This document shows, piece by piece, positions 11,776 to 24,531 of a stretch of 64,000 nucleotides of DNA. Each line of letters begins with the position of its first letter. Positions within the stretch are counted from its first letter, which is position 1. The position numbers and the translations under genes are program-made. Under the pieces are notes generated by a model, which worked only from the letters and a program-made list of their open reading frames with translations, made no database searches and had not been told where the DNA came from. This DNA comes from Allacma fusca (taxonomy: Eukaryota > Arthropoda > Collembola > Symphypleona > Sminthuridae): the NCBI GenBank assembly GCA_947179485.1, contig OX359247.1:31410801-31474800 (forward strand). The letters run 5' to 3'.

Positions 11776-13581
11776 TTTGAAGGGTCTTTTTGTTTTTTCA
11801 TTTATTCCGTGTCTTTAGAAGACAATCTATGAAACTTTGGAGCATCTCTCGTGTTTCATTCTAGAATACATCTGGCCTTTACTTCAGTAGATCCCTCTCA
11901 TTGGGTTTTCGCCTCATCAAGTTTTGGACATTTGGAAAAAAGTGAACAAACTGGTTCGATTGTTGACCATTGTTGGTGCGGGGGGAAGTTTTTATCCGAA
12001 TATTTATGTCTATGGTAGGGTTTGAGTCAGCACAAGAGGACAGAGCAGGATTCATTGTATTTTTACCTATTTCGATGACGGGCTAAAACGTATTGTGACG
12101 TACGAGGTCGTAAATTTCAGCTCCTTCTATGCACTCCGAAAGGACTCAGAGGAGAGTTAGGAGAGTGAAGTCAAGAGTGTCTTGAGAGAGGGGACAGGTC
12201 GGCGGGTGTATAAATTAACCGCTTATATGTACATGGGCAATTAAGAGGTCAAAAGGTTCCTCAATACTCCTTTTAATTGGCAAACAGATGAGTAAAGAAT
12301 GGGGGACGAGCTGCCTTCCACGACCATTTCTGGGAGAGGCAACTAGTTCCCGTCATAATTCTCCATGTCACCTTCATTTATTATACATTACAATGACAAT
12401 TATTCACAATTTTTTACACTTCTTGAGCGTTACGCAACCTTGTAGTGACGTCCTGGGCCTGGGATATCACCATGAGCTGAGTTATGTATGGTGAAAAAAA
12501 AGAGAAAAATTTCCCTTTGCAACTTTGTCCGTGACTTTTCCTCCCGCTTGTTTGTTTTTCCCATTTTTTTTAGTACTCTTCAATGTATTCCTTGTTTTTG
12601 AACCGGCACTTTTTTCTCATTTGATTTCTTCCCGCTTGTTTGTTCCTTTGATGGTATTCCAGTTTCTAGAGGAAATCCAAGTTATTCGTGTGGAGGAACA
12701 TTCATTCCAAAATTTTGGAGATTATGTAATGGGAAAAATATCTTTGAACAAATAATAGAGGGGAAAATAACGTGTGAGAAATAAATGTTTTTAGTACCTT
12801 ATCTGAGTAATTTGAAGCTGTACATGAGTAAATGTTAGTATTTTGCAAGGAGTTAGTTTCATTTTAATTGGAGTGTTGAAAAGGTTGGGGAAAAAATGGG
12901 CTGGGGAGGTTACCTCTTCTCTATGTACATAATGGCTGGCTTGAAGACCAAGAGGGTTTGCAGAAAGCTGGCCCCAAAAATAGCACCCGCTAAGCAGGTA
13001 GTTGGGCAAAAGTGCTAATCACATAATTAAATTCCAAGGAATGAGATAAAAGTTGATGGATAAAGAGATGGTTGAGGGAGTAGGGAGTTATTTCTCTCTG
13101 GATCCATTTTCCACACACTTCCTCTCCGACGTGGTTTTATGCAGTTAAATTTGCAAATTCTCCCGGCCCTTTCACGTTCCCATTGGCGAAGTCGCGCAGA
13201 CTCATTATTTTATCATGCAGATTATTATGATACTTTGGCAATTAGCTACAGAGGGAAGTTACCATTTGGGAAAAGGTTGTAGGTATACTTATATCCATGT
13301 ATTTGCACGCCATTCCTTTTTATTTTCTATACTTCCCTTTCGGCACCAACGCCTCGGAGTTCAGTTTGAGGGCAGCGAAAGGGAGAGAGAGAGAGAGATA
13401 TGGAGAAAATCCTAGAAATTTTTATGGCTCATTACATGGATCGATGAATGTTCATTAACTTTATGGTTTTTGCTCATGTTCCAATAAAAATCTTGTACAT
13501 TTCATAACACGTTCAACAATCTTTTATGTTCAAGTGGACGGGAATAATTTGCGTTTGAGCTGATATATTACCCTGTGATGG

Positions 13582-13583
13582 TG

Positions 13584-13614
<31 letters not shown>

Positions 13615-13616
13615 GA
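13582..13616 (+). repeat. (GA)n microsatellite
   Basis: About 35 bases of GA with one GGG interruption at 13602-13604. Confidence 0.94.
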
Positions 13617-13810
13617 AATAAAAAAGGAACAAGTTTTTTGTCTCCCGATCATATCAGTTGTTGCCCACAGGAGAGTCCTAATGTGTAAAAATTAACGTTA
13701 CTACGTTGATATTTATGAGTGGAAATGATTCTGATAATCATCGCTCACTACTCCAGCCAAGTCATGCATACACCGGCTCTGCCTATATACGTGACAACCA
13801 ACCCAGCAAC

Positions 13811-13833
13811 GTGTGAGTGAATGAGTGAGTGAG
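13811..13833 (+). repeat. (GTGA)n-like tetranucleotide repeat
   Basis: GTGTGAGTGAATGAGTGAGTGAG contains about five GTGA/ATGA units. Confidence 0.8.
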
Positions 13834-14636
13834 CAGATCCGAACCCTTGGGATCCCTCACTGTGATAAGCAATACCCAGTTGAGTCCAATAGCTACACCT
13901 GTGGAACTCAACCTATAAAATGTCCAAGCATAGAGTTACCTTCTACATTAACAACCATATCTTTTACTCTGAGAGACATTCCCTTGGCATAAGCAAACCC
14001 AATTTTTATAAGCCAGCTCGGCTTTACGAGCAAAACATCACCCTCACTATTACCATAGCTCATCGCGAGTTCCGGAGACCACTCAGGTTACACCTCTCAA
14101 CTTGGAGTAGCCTTTTGATCATCCCAAGACACAAGATGCATTTCCTTACTTCAATTTTCAAGTATCCACGGAATACCCCTAGTATATAACCCCATGCACA
14201 AAATAGGTCTTGGAAGAAAAACAAAAAAGTTTCAGTTACCAGAATATTTATGATTTTTCTCCTTCGACAAACCTTGCTTTACAAACGTGGATTATTCCTC
14301 ATTACTAGTGTCTTTATAATTGAACTGTATTCATAGATTCCTCATTCCTCATATTTGATAATCTTGTAAATAAAATGTTGAAAGTTTTGACTTGATTCTC
14401 ATTTAGTTATTTTGTATAAGACTTGTGTGAGACTCATTTACAGGGACGGGACTTGTGAGGAGCTCTAGTTCCAATGACTGCATATGCAAGGCAATGCTCA
14501 ACTCCTCTCAAGTGCACACATTAGTATAACAAGGGAAGGAGAAAAAAAAACCTGAGCATTAACTTTTGAAGTGAGCCTTCATAAAATGATACATGGTGAG
14601 CAAATGAGTAAATCCTTGTTGTGAGAGATATGGCTC

Positions 14637-14661
<25 letters not shown>
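14637..14661 (+). repeat. (CT)n microsatellite
   Basis: Twenty-five bases of perfect CT, ending CGCTG. Confidence 0.95.
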
Positions 14662-14667
<6 letters not shown>

Positions 14668-14991
14668 TAAAAAAATCCAGAGACCGAATCATGGATGACC
14701 AAGAGCCTCAGAGACTTTGTCCATTGAGATGTGCGGACTAGAAGTGATCCCAAACACAGAGGAACAATTCCTACATACATAGGTTTAAATGGAATGAGAA
14801 AATTGTTGAGAGAAGCCCACTCGGGATTGAACACGACTCGACGAGAGAAACGAGCAATTTTCCATGTTGATAAAAATGAGAAAAGTTGAATTTCATGCAG
14901 CTCACCATCAAGATAAGCAAACAAGGAGGACTCCGATGTAGGAGACATGTACCTCCCTAGCTTGGCCAGACTCTCTTCTCCTTCTCACAGG

Positions 14992-15010
14992 CATCATCAT
15001 CATCATCATC
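14992..15010 (+). repeat. (CAT)n trinucleotide repeat
   Basis: Six CAT units in a row, with CT-rich DNA just upstream. Confidence 0.93.
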
Positions 15011-15182
15011 GTGAAACATTCTAATAATTATTATTACCTCAATTTATCCTCTTTATTCTCTCCGCGGACAAATATTCATAACTTCATTGTCTTTCCCTTC
15101 CTCCCTCATAGCATTCCACTCCATTGGCTCCCACACAGATTCCAATCTTTTTTCCCCTGAAAATACCCCGCGCTTCTCTTTC

Positions 15183-15207
15183 CTCTCTCTCTCTCTCTCT
15201 CTCTCTC
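15183..15207 (+). repeat. (CT)n microsatellite
   Basis: About 25 bases of perfect CT, followed by CACTCTGCCTCTCTC. Confidence 0.95.
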
Positions 15208-15430
15208 ACTCTGCCTCTCTCATTCCTCACGAAGGTGGAAAGAAAACTTGGCAAAATCTTCATTCCTTGATTCCTTTTCAGATTACTTTGAAAAATACGG
15301 CGGAGAAGACCAAAAAGAAGGAGGTTTCCAAGAAAAATTAATTGCTAGCATTACCCAGTATTTACAGCCTGATAGTAATTAATGGCACCTTGAGAGTACA
15401 CTCTGTCAATCGGTCCCGGGGAAAAAAACC

Positions 15431-15530
15431 GACAAATGTATGCTTTATGCTGAGGAATTCGGGCAGCTCCGCCGATTATTCCTTCGGAAACCTCTCCGAA
15501 CAGAGAATCTGCCGAATTCCGGCATTTGTC
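15431..15530. repeat. 100-base imperfect palindrome (three paired segments)
   Basis: Left and right halves pair in three nested blocks. GACAAATG (15431-15438) pairs with CATTTGTC (15523-15530). GGAATTCGGGCAG (15454-15466) pairs with CTGCCGAATTCC (15509-15520) with one bulged G. TTCGG (15483-15487) pairs with CCGAA (15496-15500) around an eight-base loop. The left half has about 13 extra bases between blocks one and two and seven between blocks two and three, and GATTaTTC on the left matches GATTcTCTG read on the right. The element is more GC- and CpG-rich than its surroundings. It could be a hairpin RNA, a foldback (MITE-like) relic or an inverted duplication. CTCTGTCAA occurs at 15401-15409 and again at 15558-15566, a possible but unproven target-site duplication. 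Confidence 0.7.
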
Positions 15531-16284
15531 AATCCTCACACGTATTACGCACCTCAGCTCTGTCAACAACACTAAATAGTACTCACTTGAACACATTGCT
15601 CACAAGTCGTCATCCCCTGTGCATACACAAAAATAAATACCTATGACTAAGCCCCTCCACCCTACACGAAAACAACATTCGTATGCCAATCCCGCACTAC
15701 ACTATTCGTTATATGTTTGCAGATATAACCCAAAGTATTTGCTCTGGAAAGAGACTCAGCCGAAAACACTTGAGTATCCTCCCAATCTCAAAGGAGGAGT
15801 GAACTTTCGAATTAATAATTGTGTCACCCCAGCAATGTATTGTTGAGAGAAGGAATTTGCCCAAGAGTTGAAAAATCTAGTGCTTAACGCTAACTCCACA
15901 AAGGACGGAGGAAAGGGAGGAAATTCCTCTCCCCAAAGTTACAAGAATTTTCCCGGAAACATGTGCACTGAGGATGGGGATCACTGTTCAAATATATGCA
16001 AATACCAGTGTATTTTATCCATGTTGGAACGTCCGCAGACTCGACAGTATCTTGTATGGGAGAAGCCCATATGGAAAAATAAGAAGTAGGAGGTAATAAA
16101 CTCTGACATTTTCTATTAATTGATAAAATTCCCTCCCCTCCCTAATGCCAGAAGGGGGGAGGGGTGACCGTCTCTCAATTTTTTCCCATTGAGGATCCTC
16201 CTCAGGAAGATAACGTAAAAATGAGGGAGTTTCTAATGGGAAAAAATGAGGTTAAATATTTGAGAGGAGAGTAGGAGTAGATGG

Positions 16285-16351
16285 GGAGGAAACAAAGTTG
16301 GAGGAAGCATTTCAGAAGAGGAAGCATTTGGAGGAAACATTCGGAGAAAGG
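16285..16351 (+). repeat. Degenerate 13-17 base purine minisatellite
   Basis: Successive units begin GGAGGAAAC, GGAGGAAGC, AGAGGAAGC, GGAGGAAAC and GGAGAAAG at 16285, 16300, 16317, 16330 and 16343. The unit core is GGAGGAARCATT. The plus strand is nearly all purine over this stretch. Confidence 0.75.
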
Positions 16352-16529
16352 AGTCGTGAGACGATGAGGGAAGAAAAGTGAGGCAATTGAGATTCACCAC
16401 ACAACATTTGATTTGATTCATTAATTTCCTACATGCGCCCATCATCAGATCCCATTTCCCTGACGGTAGAGCTCTTGAAAAAAATTCCAGACCATCAAAC
16501 CCGACACCCGGAAAAAGTACTTCAAAGGG

Positions 16530-16530
<1 letters not shown>

Positions 16531-16573
<43 letters not shown>

Positions 16574-16580
16574 TTCTCTC
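16531..16580 (+). repeat. (CT)n microsatellite, 50 bases
   Basis: Three CT blocks separated by TTT interruptions at 16553 and 16573. Overlapping open frames on both strands here (Leu-Ser and Arg-Glu repeats) are artefacts of the tract. Confidence 0.96.
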
Positions 16581-16756
16581 AACGGGGATATAAAGCTCAG
16601 GAGAAATGTATTAGTTTGTTTAATCGTGTCTGGAGCCAGGTGAGACAATTTGAGATGCCTTTCATGGGAGCAATTAAAATGAGGGACATTACGTCCGCAC
16701 CGTTTGTGTAGGTGTGGGAATATATGTACATATGTGTGTTAAAGTCCATAGGACGG

Positions 16757-16905
16757 AGTGAGAGAAAAGCCGGGTGGCAAGGAAGACCAAGGCAGACGAC
16801 ACGCTGGTGCCAGGGAAGTAGTACAACTCAAAGCCCGACCGGATCAGTGGAAGGCGTCAGCGAAGGCACTAACGCCTAGTAATCATCCAAAGGGGAATCA
16901 ATTCT
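16757..16905 (+). pseudogene. Possible decayed C-terminus of a non-LTR retrotransposon ORF2
   Basis: In one frame about 16757-16815 reads RKAGWQGRPRQTTRW, and after a +1 shift the next part reads REVVQLKARPDQWKASAKAL. Many LINE-type ORF2 proteins end with a GRP-x-x-RW motif followed by roughly I-R-x-V ... A-x-D-R-x-x-W-K/R and a short tail. The order, spacing and Trp-Lys anchor fit that pattern. No reverse transcriptase motifs precede it, so it would be a short 5'-truncated and frameshifted copy. The patch is more GC- and CpG-rich than its flanks. The resemblance is from memory of the family pattern and may be chance. Confidence 0.3.
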
Positions 16906-17382
16906 CGGTTATAATTGAAAGGATATGGCCGTACCTCTTTTGCTTCTCATTAACTTCCCTATATACATCATGGGCATGGTTGGTCTCAACGCCAAAATAT
17001 TGTGTCGCCTGACCAAACTACACGCAAATATTCTGTCTTGCTCAAAAGGGCTCCGAGCTTCGGTAATTGCATTGGGAACCCGTACAAAATTCAAAGTCCT
17101 CTGTGATGTAATCCCTCTCTCCTTATAAATTTTCAATGAGGAAGTCATGGGCTTTTTTTCCTCTCACATGTCCCCCCTGTACACCTTCCACTCTCAGTGC
17201 AATTACACCCGAATTAATAATTCCTTAATGTATGTGACAATTGACGCTTAGTACGATTCACCTGGAAATATTTTATGAGTTGATTGAGAAAAAATGTATT
17301 TTCCTCTTAATTAATAATACCTTATGAAATCCCATTCCATATATGTGTATATCAGATATTGCCAAAGACATTTAACGATCGC

Positions 17383-17395
17383 AACGACTTTGTCC
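17383..17395 (-). repeat. Dispersed 13-base word, copy 3 (inverted)
   Basis: AACGACTTTGTCC is the exact reverse complement of the word at 186 and 337. Read on the minus strand it also shares the preceding AT with copy 1 and the following G with copy 2. Confidence 0.5.
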
Positions 17396-17586
17396 ATTAG
17401 ATTTTCCTCCTACTATCCGTACCAAGTCTGTAGGTGAAAAAGTCTGATGCCATAGATCCCATAAAATGTTTAATGTGTTGGCTAATGTTTCAAATGATGA
17501 GTTGGATGGGAAATAAATTTTTTGGACGGATGGAAAAACAAAATTGATCTCATTCGTATATTTATTGATCTTTCAGGTAGTTGTAG

Positions 17587-17629
17587 GTAATAATAATAAG
17601 AATAATAATAATAATAATAATAATAATAT
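17587..17629 (+). repeat. (AAT)n trinucleotide repeat
   Basis: About 43 bases of TAA/AAT with one AAG interruption, continuing as scattered AAT units to about 17,655. Confidence 0.95.
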
Positions 17630-17887
17630 GAATACTACTAGTAATAATATATGAATCATAATCAATATAATTATAATATAGACGAAGGAAACAAGTCATA
17701 GCTCCTCATTTTGTTTTACAAGTCATGCTGCACGTGCATACACATAATTATCTAAAGACTACTATAATAATATGGATACAAAGTGAACAAAACTTTTGGA
17801 CACTCGTTTGTTCTTATATACCATGAATTTGTATGGACTATATAATATATATTTTATACTTAATCATGTATGTAATATTTAGATACC

Positions 17888-17906
17888 ATAATAATAATAA
17901 TAATAA
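17888..17906 (+). repeat. (ATA)n trinucleotide repeat
   Basis: Six ATA units, 260 bases downstream of the longer AAT tract. Confidence 0.9.
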
Positions 17907-19929
17907 CATTATATATTGGTAATTTGCTCAAAGGATTTGTGTCTAGTTATACTTTATGTAGTTAAGTGTGTAAAATGTGTCTCAAGTGTTTTTTGTAATG
18001 CTTACATTTTTTTAGAATTATTTTTAGTAATATTTTTTTTTGCATCATGTAATTACAGAATTCATTGCCAGAACTCATAGTTTCATCCCTTGCTTCTGAC
18101 CACAAGGTTTGTTTTTCCCCTTCTGTCCCCCCTCCTCCTCTTACAGTAATAAATGTTGTCTCCTGATTGACCGTATATTTACATTGACAGTACAGGATTT
18201 ATTGTTACTCTTATAAGTAAAAGGTCCTCTTCCCTGGATCCTCCTCCCTCCGCTCTGTCCACAAGTCCCATATTGGGGAGTGGAAGGGGGGGAGGTGGAG
18301 GTGAGAAATTGGGACTGTACAATCATGTTGTCTCATAATAACTTTGTTTTATTATATGTATGCATTAATAATTAATATATTTAATAGTTTACAATATAGA
18401 GAGATATTTCCCTTTTTTCTCCCCCATGTTGTTTTTCTTTTGAAAATCCTCTCAGATTTCCTTACTCAACTTAGGGGTGGTTGGTATTGGCTCCTGTGCG
18501 AGTGCTTATTACTCACACCTCCCACTTCATTTTTTTTTATTGTGTTAAGCTTGTATAAAAAACCTTCGAAAAAATTGCAGCTTCCCCCTCCCAATCAACA
18601 TCTTAATATTATTACTTGTTAAATTGTCTTAGTCCTAAATCCTCTAAAAGTCCTACTCAATCTTGTTACATGCATTTGTTTGTATTTTTTTTATAGAGAT
18701 AAACCTTAAAAGTACAGGGACCCAGGGCTTCTTCTCCCATAGCTCTTATGTATCTATATACCCCCCACACACGCACATACATACATACACTAGAAAGGAA
18801 TACATAATTTCAACACAATCCTTCCTTCCCAAATTCCAAAAAATTCTAAATTACAACACATTCTTCAACTTTCACCAATTTGGTTGGATTTTTACTAAAG
18901 CAAGTCAAAAATGGGCAAAGGAGAAAGTCCGTAAAAACTTTACAATATAAATTTACATAACGAATGTTAATTTCCCCATCGAATCCAAGTGAATTCACAA
19001 GTTGACAAATTCTCGGAATGAGGTACTTCCGTAGAAAAAGGATTTTCCCCAAAAATCATGAAACATTTGATGAAAGGAGGAATTATGAAGGGGGAAAAAG
19101 GGCAGAGAGTAAAGGAAACTTTGTCTCCATATTATAAGCATGTGAGATAGGGAAAAGGGTCAATTTTTTATTTTTCACTGGGGAGGGAGCCAAATCTGAG
19201 GGGAAAAAAGAGACTGAATGGAACATTCTTTTTAAAAAAACATTGTCATTCCCTGTATACATTTAGATAGTTCCCTTGAAAATACCGGTTCATCACCTGG
19301 ACAACCCTAATTTATATAAGTTAGAAAAAAAAGTTTTTTTTCCCTTTTTTGTTCCTTCACTCTGGAAATGTCAATAGTTTATTTTTTTTCTTTTGGGTGT
19401 ATGTAGTGAGAATGTTCCTTCACCGTATATTTCTATACGTGTGGTAAATAGTAGCCTACGAAGAGTTTCTCTGTACAGTGTTTGAACAAATAATTCGATT
19501 TTCATACGCACCACGAGTACCTCCTTTTACTCCTTGTCTCAGCATTAAGTCTCCAATTACTTTTTTTGGAAGGATCTTGTGTCAAAGTATTTTGTTTTAA
19601 TAATTATTAACTCTTAAATACTCATAGAATTTTTTTTTTAAATTTAGAATTAGTATTTATAGAGCGGCCAAGGAAAACAATAATTTCCCCTCTTGAAAAA
19701 ATTAGTTCCCTTCTTTTTTCTTGTTTCCAATTAATTCCGATAAAGTTGTAATTTTTCCCGTACACTTATCTACATATAATTATAGCATTAGACTTACACT
19801 TAGAAATACATCAATGAAAAAGAAGCCATTGTCCCCCACAATTCATCTCTGTGTTTTATTTTTATTTCCATGAAGAAGTAGTCTGAATGTATATCTTCCA
19901 GGGGAAATTCTATTTCTGTACTAGTTGAG

Positions 19930-19954
19930 AAAGAGAGAGAGAGAGAGCGAGAGG
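19930..19954 (+). repeat. (GA)n microsatellite
   Basis: About 25 bases with a C interruption near 19949. It is the only GA tract of this size between 16.6 and 25.1 kb. Confidence 0.93.
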
Positions 19955-20315
19955 GAAATTCTCTGTAGTGAAATCCTCCGCTAGATTTTTTATGTCCTAT
20001 CATATGCGGGAAAGGGGGAAATATTCCACCCTTTTATGCTAATACTAGGGAAGAGGAAAAACTTGAGAGGTCATTCTTACCGACGTCCTTTTATTTTTAT
20101 TTTTTTTTCAAGAGAGACGAGAATATCCCCCGATCTCAGCCCGACTGGAAAACATGTAAATGAAGGAAGGAAGAGGATTTTTTTTTCTCCAACGGATATT
20201 CATGCATGCATAAATATTTTCTCACCCCTCAGTCATGCAATGAGGGAATTTCGCCCTACTGAGTGAGATCTATCAGAAGGGAATTTTTCTCCCCCCCCTT
20301 CTCCTCTTGTGCAAT

Positions 20316-20351
20316 TGTTGGTGGTGGTGGTAGTAGTTGTAGTAGTAGTTG
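20316..20351 (+). repeat. (GTG/GTA/GTT)n trinucleotide repeat
   Basis: GTTGGTGGTGGTGG passes into TAGTAGTTGTAGTAGTAGTTGC. On the minus strand it reads as polyleucine in one open frame, a repeat artefact. Confidence 0.9.
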
Positions 20352-21495
20352 CAGGCAGCACTTTGCAAATGATTTATTTATCAGACAAGACACGTCAAGA
20401 TGAGAAAATTCAAGTGATTCTCGCACGTTTGACAGGGCTTGACGTAAACCTTGACTTTGCATAGCCTATCAGTCCTGCCTATGCTCTCTGTAAATACTGA
20501 CATCAAAATTTCTGGTATTTGTTCCCATCAATCAAAACCTCCCGTCTTTTTTTCCCCTTGTCTTTCCTTTTCCCTCGTACACCCCGATCTTCATCCTCCT
20601 CTCTGTACAGACAACTGTTTCAGAGGAGTTATTCCATTTTTATCAATAAGTCATACAAGCCCTGTAATTTTCCCTTTTTGCAAAAATTTCCAGGGGCTGA
20701 GAAGGTGCATAGTAGTGTAGAAAAATGGCTGATTATATTTTCTATCCGTTATTCCCTTCTCCCGTACTGGGAATATAGAAAGGCCTGACGTGGATGAGGA
20801 AAGAGGTGCTTATTATCTAAAACCTGCCTTAGAGATATAGGTGAGTACTCCGACTATGTACATAATGTTTTTTCCCCCTTGAGAGGATAATTCCTGTGAC
20901 TTTCCTGGAACTGGTAAAACCATGGGAATTCATTTGATTAGCAAGATGGGGATGTAGCCTAAAGGATGTTTGTTATTATTTGGATGAGGCTGTAATTGTG
21001 AGTAATTACAAGTATCTCTATTCCAGGAGTATTTATTTACATGGATAAAGTCCTCATGCCATATATTTTTTTCCCAGTTTTTTTCCTACAGGGATAAAGG
21101 CTATTATAATCCTAAAAGAGGCTTGACTTGTGTGAGTAACATGTATAAAGTTAATATGTGGAGTAATAGTAGCTACATATCTATATATGTATATGTATGT
21201 AATTAATTAATTATATAAATAGTACATATTATAAGAAGAGATCCCTCCCACGCTCACAGTCACACTCACAGTCACTCACACATTTTCTCGAGTAGTGCAA
21301 TATACTTGGTATATTTTTAGCAGCTGTACACCACATACCTATCACCATGTCCTTTTCCCATGCAGTCATCTCCAGTCTCCTGTGACCTTCCGACCGACTC
21401 TGGGCTCTGTTATAACTTGTGTGTGTCTCACAAAAAACACCGGAGAAGTTTGTCCTTAACTATTAGAGTAACAACAATTATATGAGAGAAGAAGA

Positions 21496-21525
21496 GCAAC
21501 AACAACATTAACAACAACATCAACA
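21496..21525 (+). repeat. (CAA)n trinucleotide repeat, interrupted
   Basis: CAACAACAACATTAACAACAACATCAACAAC; CAA units broken by ATT and CAT. Confidence 0.9.
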
Positions 21526-24504
21526 ACTACGACCTATAAAAAAAACTGTACACATATAAAGAGATACCCTATGACCACTGCTACTCTTTCATGCTCTAAA
21601 ATCATCCTCTATGACCTTCCCCCCCCCTCACCACCACCGGCTCTTCCCAAATTAAAAGAAAAACTCTCATGCAACTAGTTAACAACACGGTTAGCGCACA
21701 TGTATAAGCGAGACCTTCCTCTACGGTCAAAACTCCTTCCCTACTCCTTGAGAGTCCTGACATTTTTTTAGTAGTGCCTTTGATTTTGCAATGAAGCAAA
21801 CTATATCTACTTTAAAGCACAATTGTGAGCAAGGATTAAGCAAGAGAGCAACGAAAAAATTGGGATGTATTTTTTGATACATATTTTAAAAAAAAAAAGA
21901 TAATTCATTTTGTTTTAAATGACTGGAGCAATTTTCCCATTAAACTAATTGGTGGGGAGTCCTTCCTCAAAAACTAATTTGAAAATGTTTTAAATTGAGG
22001 GAAATTTCATGGGAAAAGATACAAGCGGAGAAGACAATATGAAAAAAGGTGGCGGGGAAAAAACGTCCATACTTGTGTGTGAGGACGGTCGTATACGAAA
22101 AATGTAATGCTTTACAATATATTTCCCATGGGGGATGGAACTAAGGGGTGACAAAAAGGGGAATGGGGATGGAAATTATGTACAATAATTGTATTAAATC
22201 CTACTTGCATTAACACTCACGAATGGAAAAAACACACATTAATTTAAGGAGCAAGTACCTTGCTTTGACAACGACATCCTTAGAGTTTTCTCTTTTTGAA
22301 AAAACAACAACATTTACAGGTAGGAAAGGCTAGGCATTTTTAGGAAACCCTTGTTCCTTATCCTACACTAAAATTGTACTTACACGCTCATCTTTGCTTC
22401 CTGTGACGGAACAAGCCCAACCACAATGTCCATCGACCCGCCCACCTCCCTTACGAACTATGTCTTATCAAAATACATATATATATATATATATTTAGAA
22501 TCCCTCTCCATTATAAATCTTCCAAGGAATAACACCTTACTGTTCTAATTATTATATATAGAAAAAGGTCAAATACTTTAGTTCCTCTCATACACACTCC
22601 CAAACAAACGAGATAAGTCAACTTTGTTATATAAAAGACCAAAACTCATACATCAAGATCCACAAGCAAAGGGTAAGATTATGAGAAGAGAGAGATAAGC
22701 AAAAAAAAAAGCATGTTCTTTTCTAGTGTGCTTACTTCTATAAATAGTAGATCATAATAATAATTAATACAAACACTTGAAAAAATACTTTTTTTAACAT
22801 AAAATAATTTTTCAGGGATAAATAGCTCATTTTTCTATATAAAGCAATTACTTTCACCTTTTTTCAGTAAACCCAAAAAGTTCAACAAATTTTAGTTGGC
22901 AGTAAAAATTGTGGTTTCTTTTAAATATCTTACTCCTCTAGTATTTTTTTATTTAGTTTTTGCAAGGAAAAATAATCATATGTATTTGATTGTACTCATA
23001 TAACGGAAAAAATAGGCTTGGTCTATGTATGTAATTATGTGCATTTAAATCAAATTGGGAAAAATAACTAGGATTCCATGCATTCCAAATATATTTATGT
23101 ACATTTATATATATATATGAGAAGATTTGAGCTGAAGTCAAACCTCCTGAAACAAATCTTACTCCTATGGATGTTTTCCACTGACAATTCCCACACAAAT
23201 GAGGAAATCTTACTTTCCTCATTTGACGTTTTCTCCCTAATTTATTTATGTACACTACAGGATAATTCCTTATGTATGATTTTTTTTGCACCTACAAACT
23301 ATTTATTGTACACTTTTTACACCTTCCTCTTTGTCTCCCATTAATTATGTACACTTGACTATATAAAAAAATTGTTCTGAGTTTTCACTTACATATTTAT
23401 ATATGTAGTAATTATAAATGTATGTATATACGTGACATTATCTGGCTCTTCATTGTCAGCATGGAACAGACAGCAAATAGTATGCGAAAGTTCCCTTGCC
23501 TTTATTAGGTATAAGATGTGCGATGATTCCTTTACATGGACGACTAGGTATGCTCTAAAAGTAATCTATGCAGAGTTATAGCTTTGTCTACGAATACTCT
23601 TTGTCCTTACATGTAGGTATACTGTAAACATAACCAAATATAAATTAAAATTTTCATACTAGAATGTAAATTCAAGTCACTAAACTTAATTTACTGCATC
23701 CTCAGAGTACAGGTCCCTCAAAACTCCATTTTTCCCGTTAAAAGTTGAAAGCGGAGTTCTCAAAGAGACAAAAGAGCAACCAGAAAATACTCTCAAGACA
23801 TTGATTTGAGTAAAAAATGGGAAAAAAGTACATGAAATGGGAAAAGTGCAAACATTAGATCTTTCTTTAAAATAGAGTAATAATGTCAATACTTAAATTA
23901 TCCTTGTGCATTTCCTAATGAAGGGAAACCCTTCTCCAGAAACTAGCACGAATGTCAAATGGGGTGTTTTGGCGGAAAATAAAATGAAGTTTTGAGTGTT
24001 TATGAGAAGAAACCTGGCCTGGAGGATGCGAGTTGAAAACTTGCTTTGAAAAAGGAACCCTGACCTTCCCTCCCGTTGTAGGAAATGCCTATTTTACTTT
24101 AGTATGTCAATTGCTTCAAATAAACAAGATTAATAAAGATAGATTTTGTCTATTTTATGTAATATAAATTTGTAGTAGCATAGTGTAGTAGATGAAGACT
24201 TTTTGATAGTTTTTTTATAGATGCTGGAGGAAAGTTCGGGAAAGACCTTCCCAACAGGATTCGTCTTAAAAATTGGAAAGCAAACTGGGCAGGAGATTTC
24301 ATTGAAATAGTCTTACACATACTATGTCCATGATCCTTTTAAATTACCCTATAATTACTACTTATTAAAGTATAGTCTTCCTACTTTCATTATTACTTAG
24401 TATACACACTTAGCATCTACAAATTTCAAAAGTGAGTTTCTTTCTTTTCCAAGGATTAACATATAGTAGATATATATATATTTATATATATAGTAATTAT
24501 ATAC

Positions 24505-24531
24505 TTGTGTGTATTGTGTGTATTGTGTGTA
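24505..24531 (+). repeat. 9-base minisatellite (TTGTGTGTA)x3
   Basis: Three perfect tandem copies of TTGTGTGTA at 24505, 24514 and 24523. An interrupted TA run (about 24472-24491) lies just upstream. Confidence 0.92.

Larger units (their letters stand above)
11600..17200. other. Noncoding stretch with palindrome and retroelement relic
   Basis: Mostly unique DNA. Notable items are listed separately: a G11 run, several GA/CT tracts, the 15.43 kb palindrome, a purine-rich degenerate tandem repeat at 16,285, and the possible retroelement tail at 16,757. A short GA run is at 13383-13399. Open frames at 15.35-16.09 kb overlap each other on both strands; I do not recognise any of them, and no frame is favoured. 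Confidence 0.75.
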
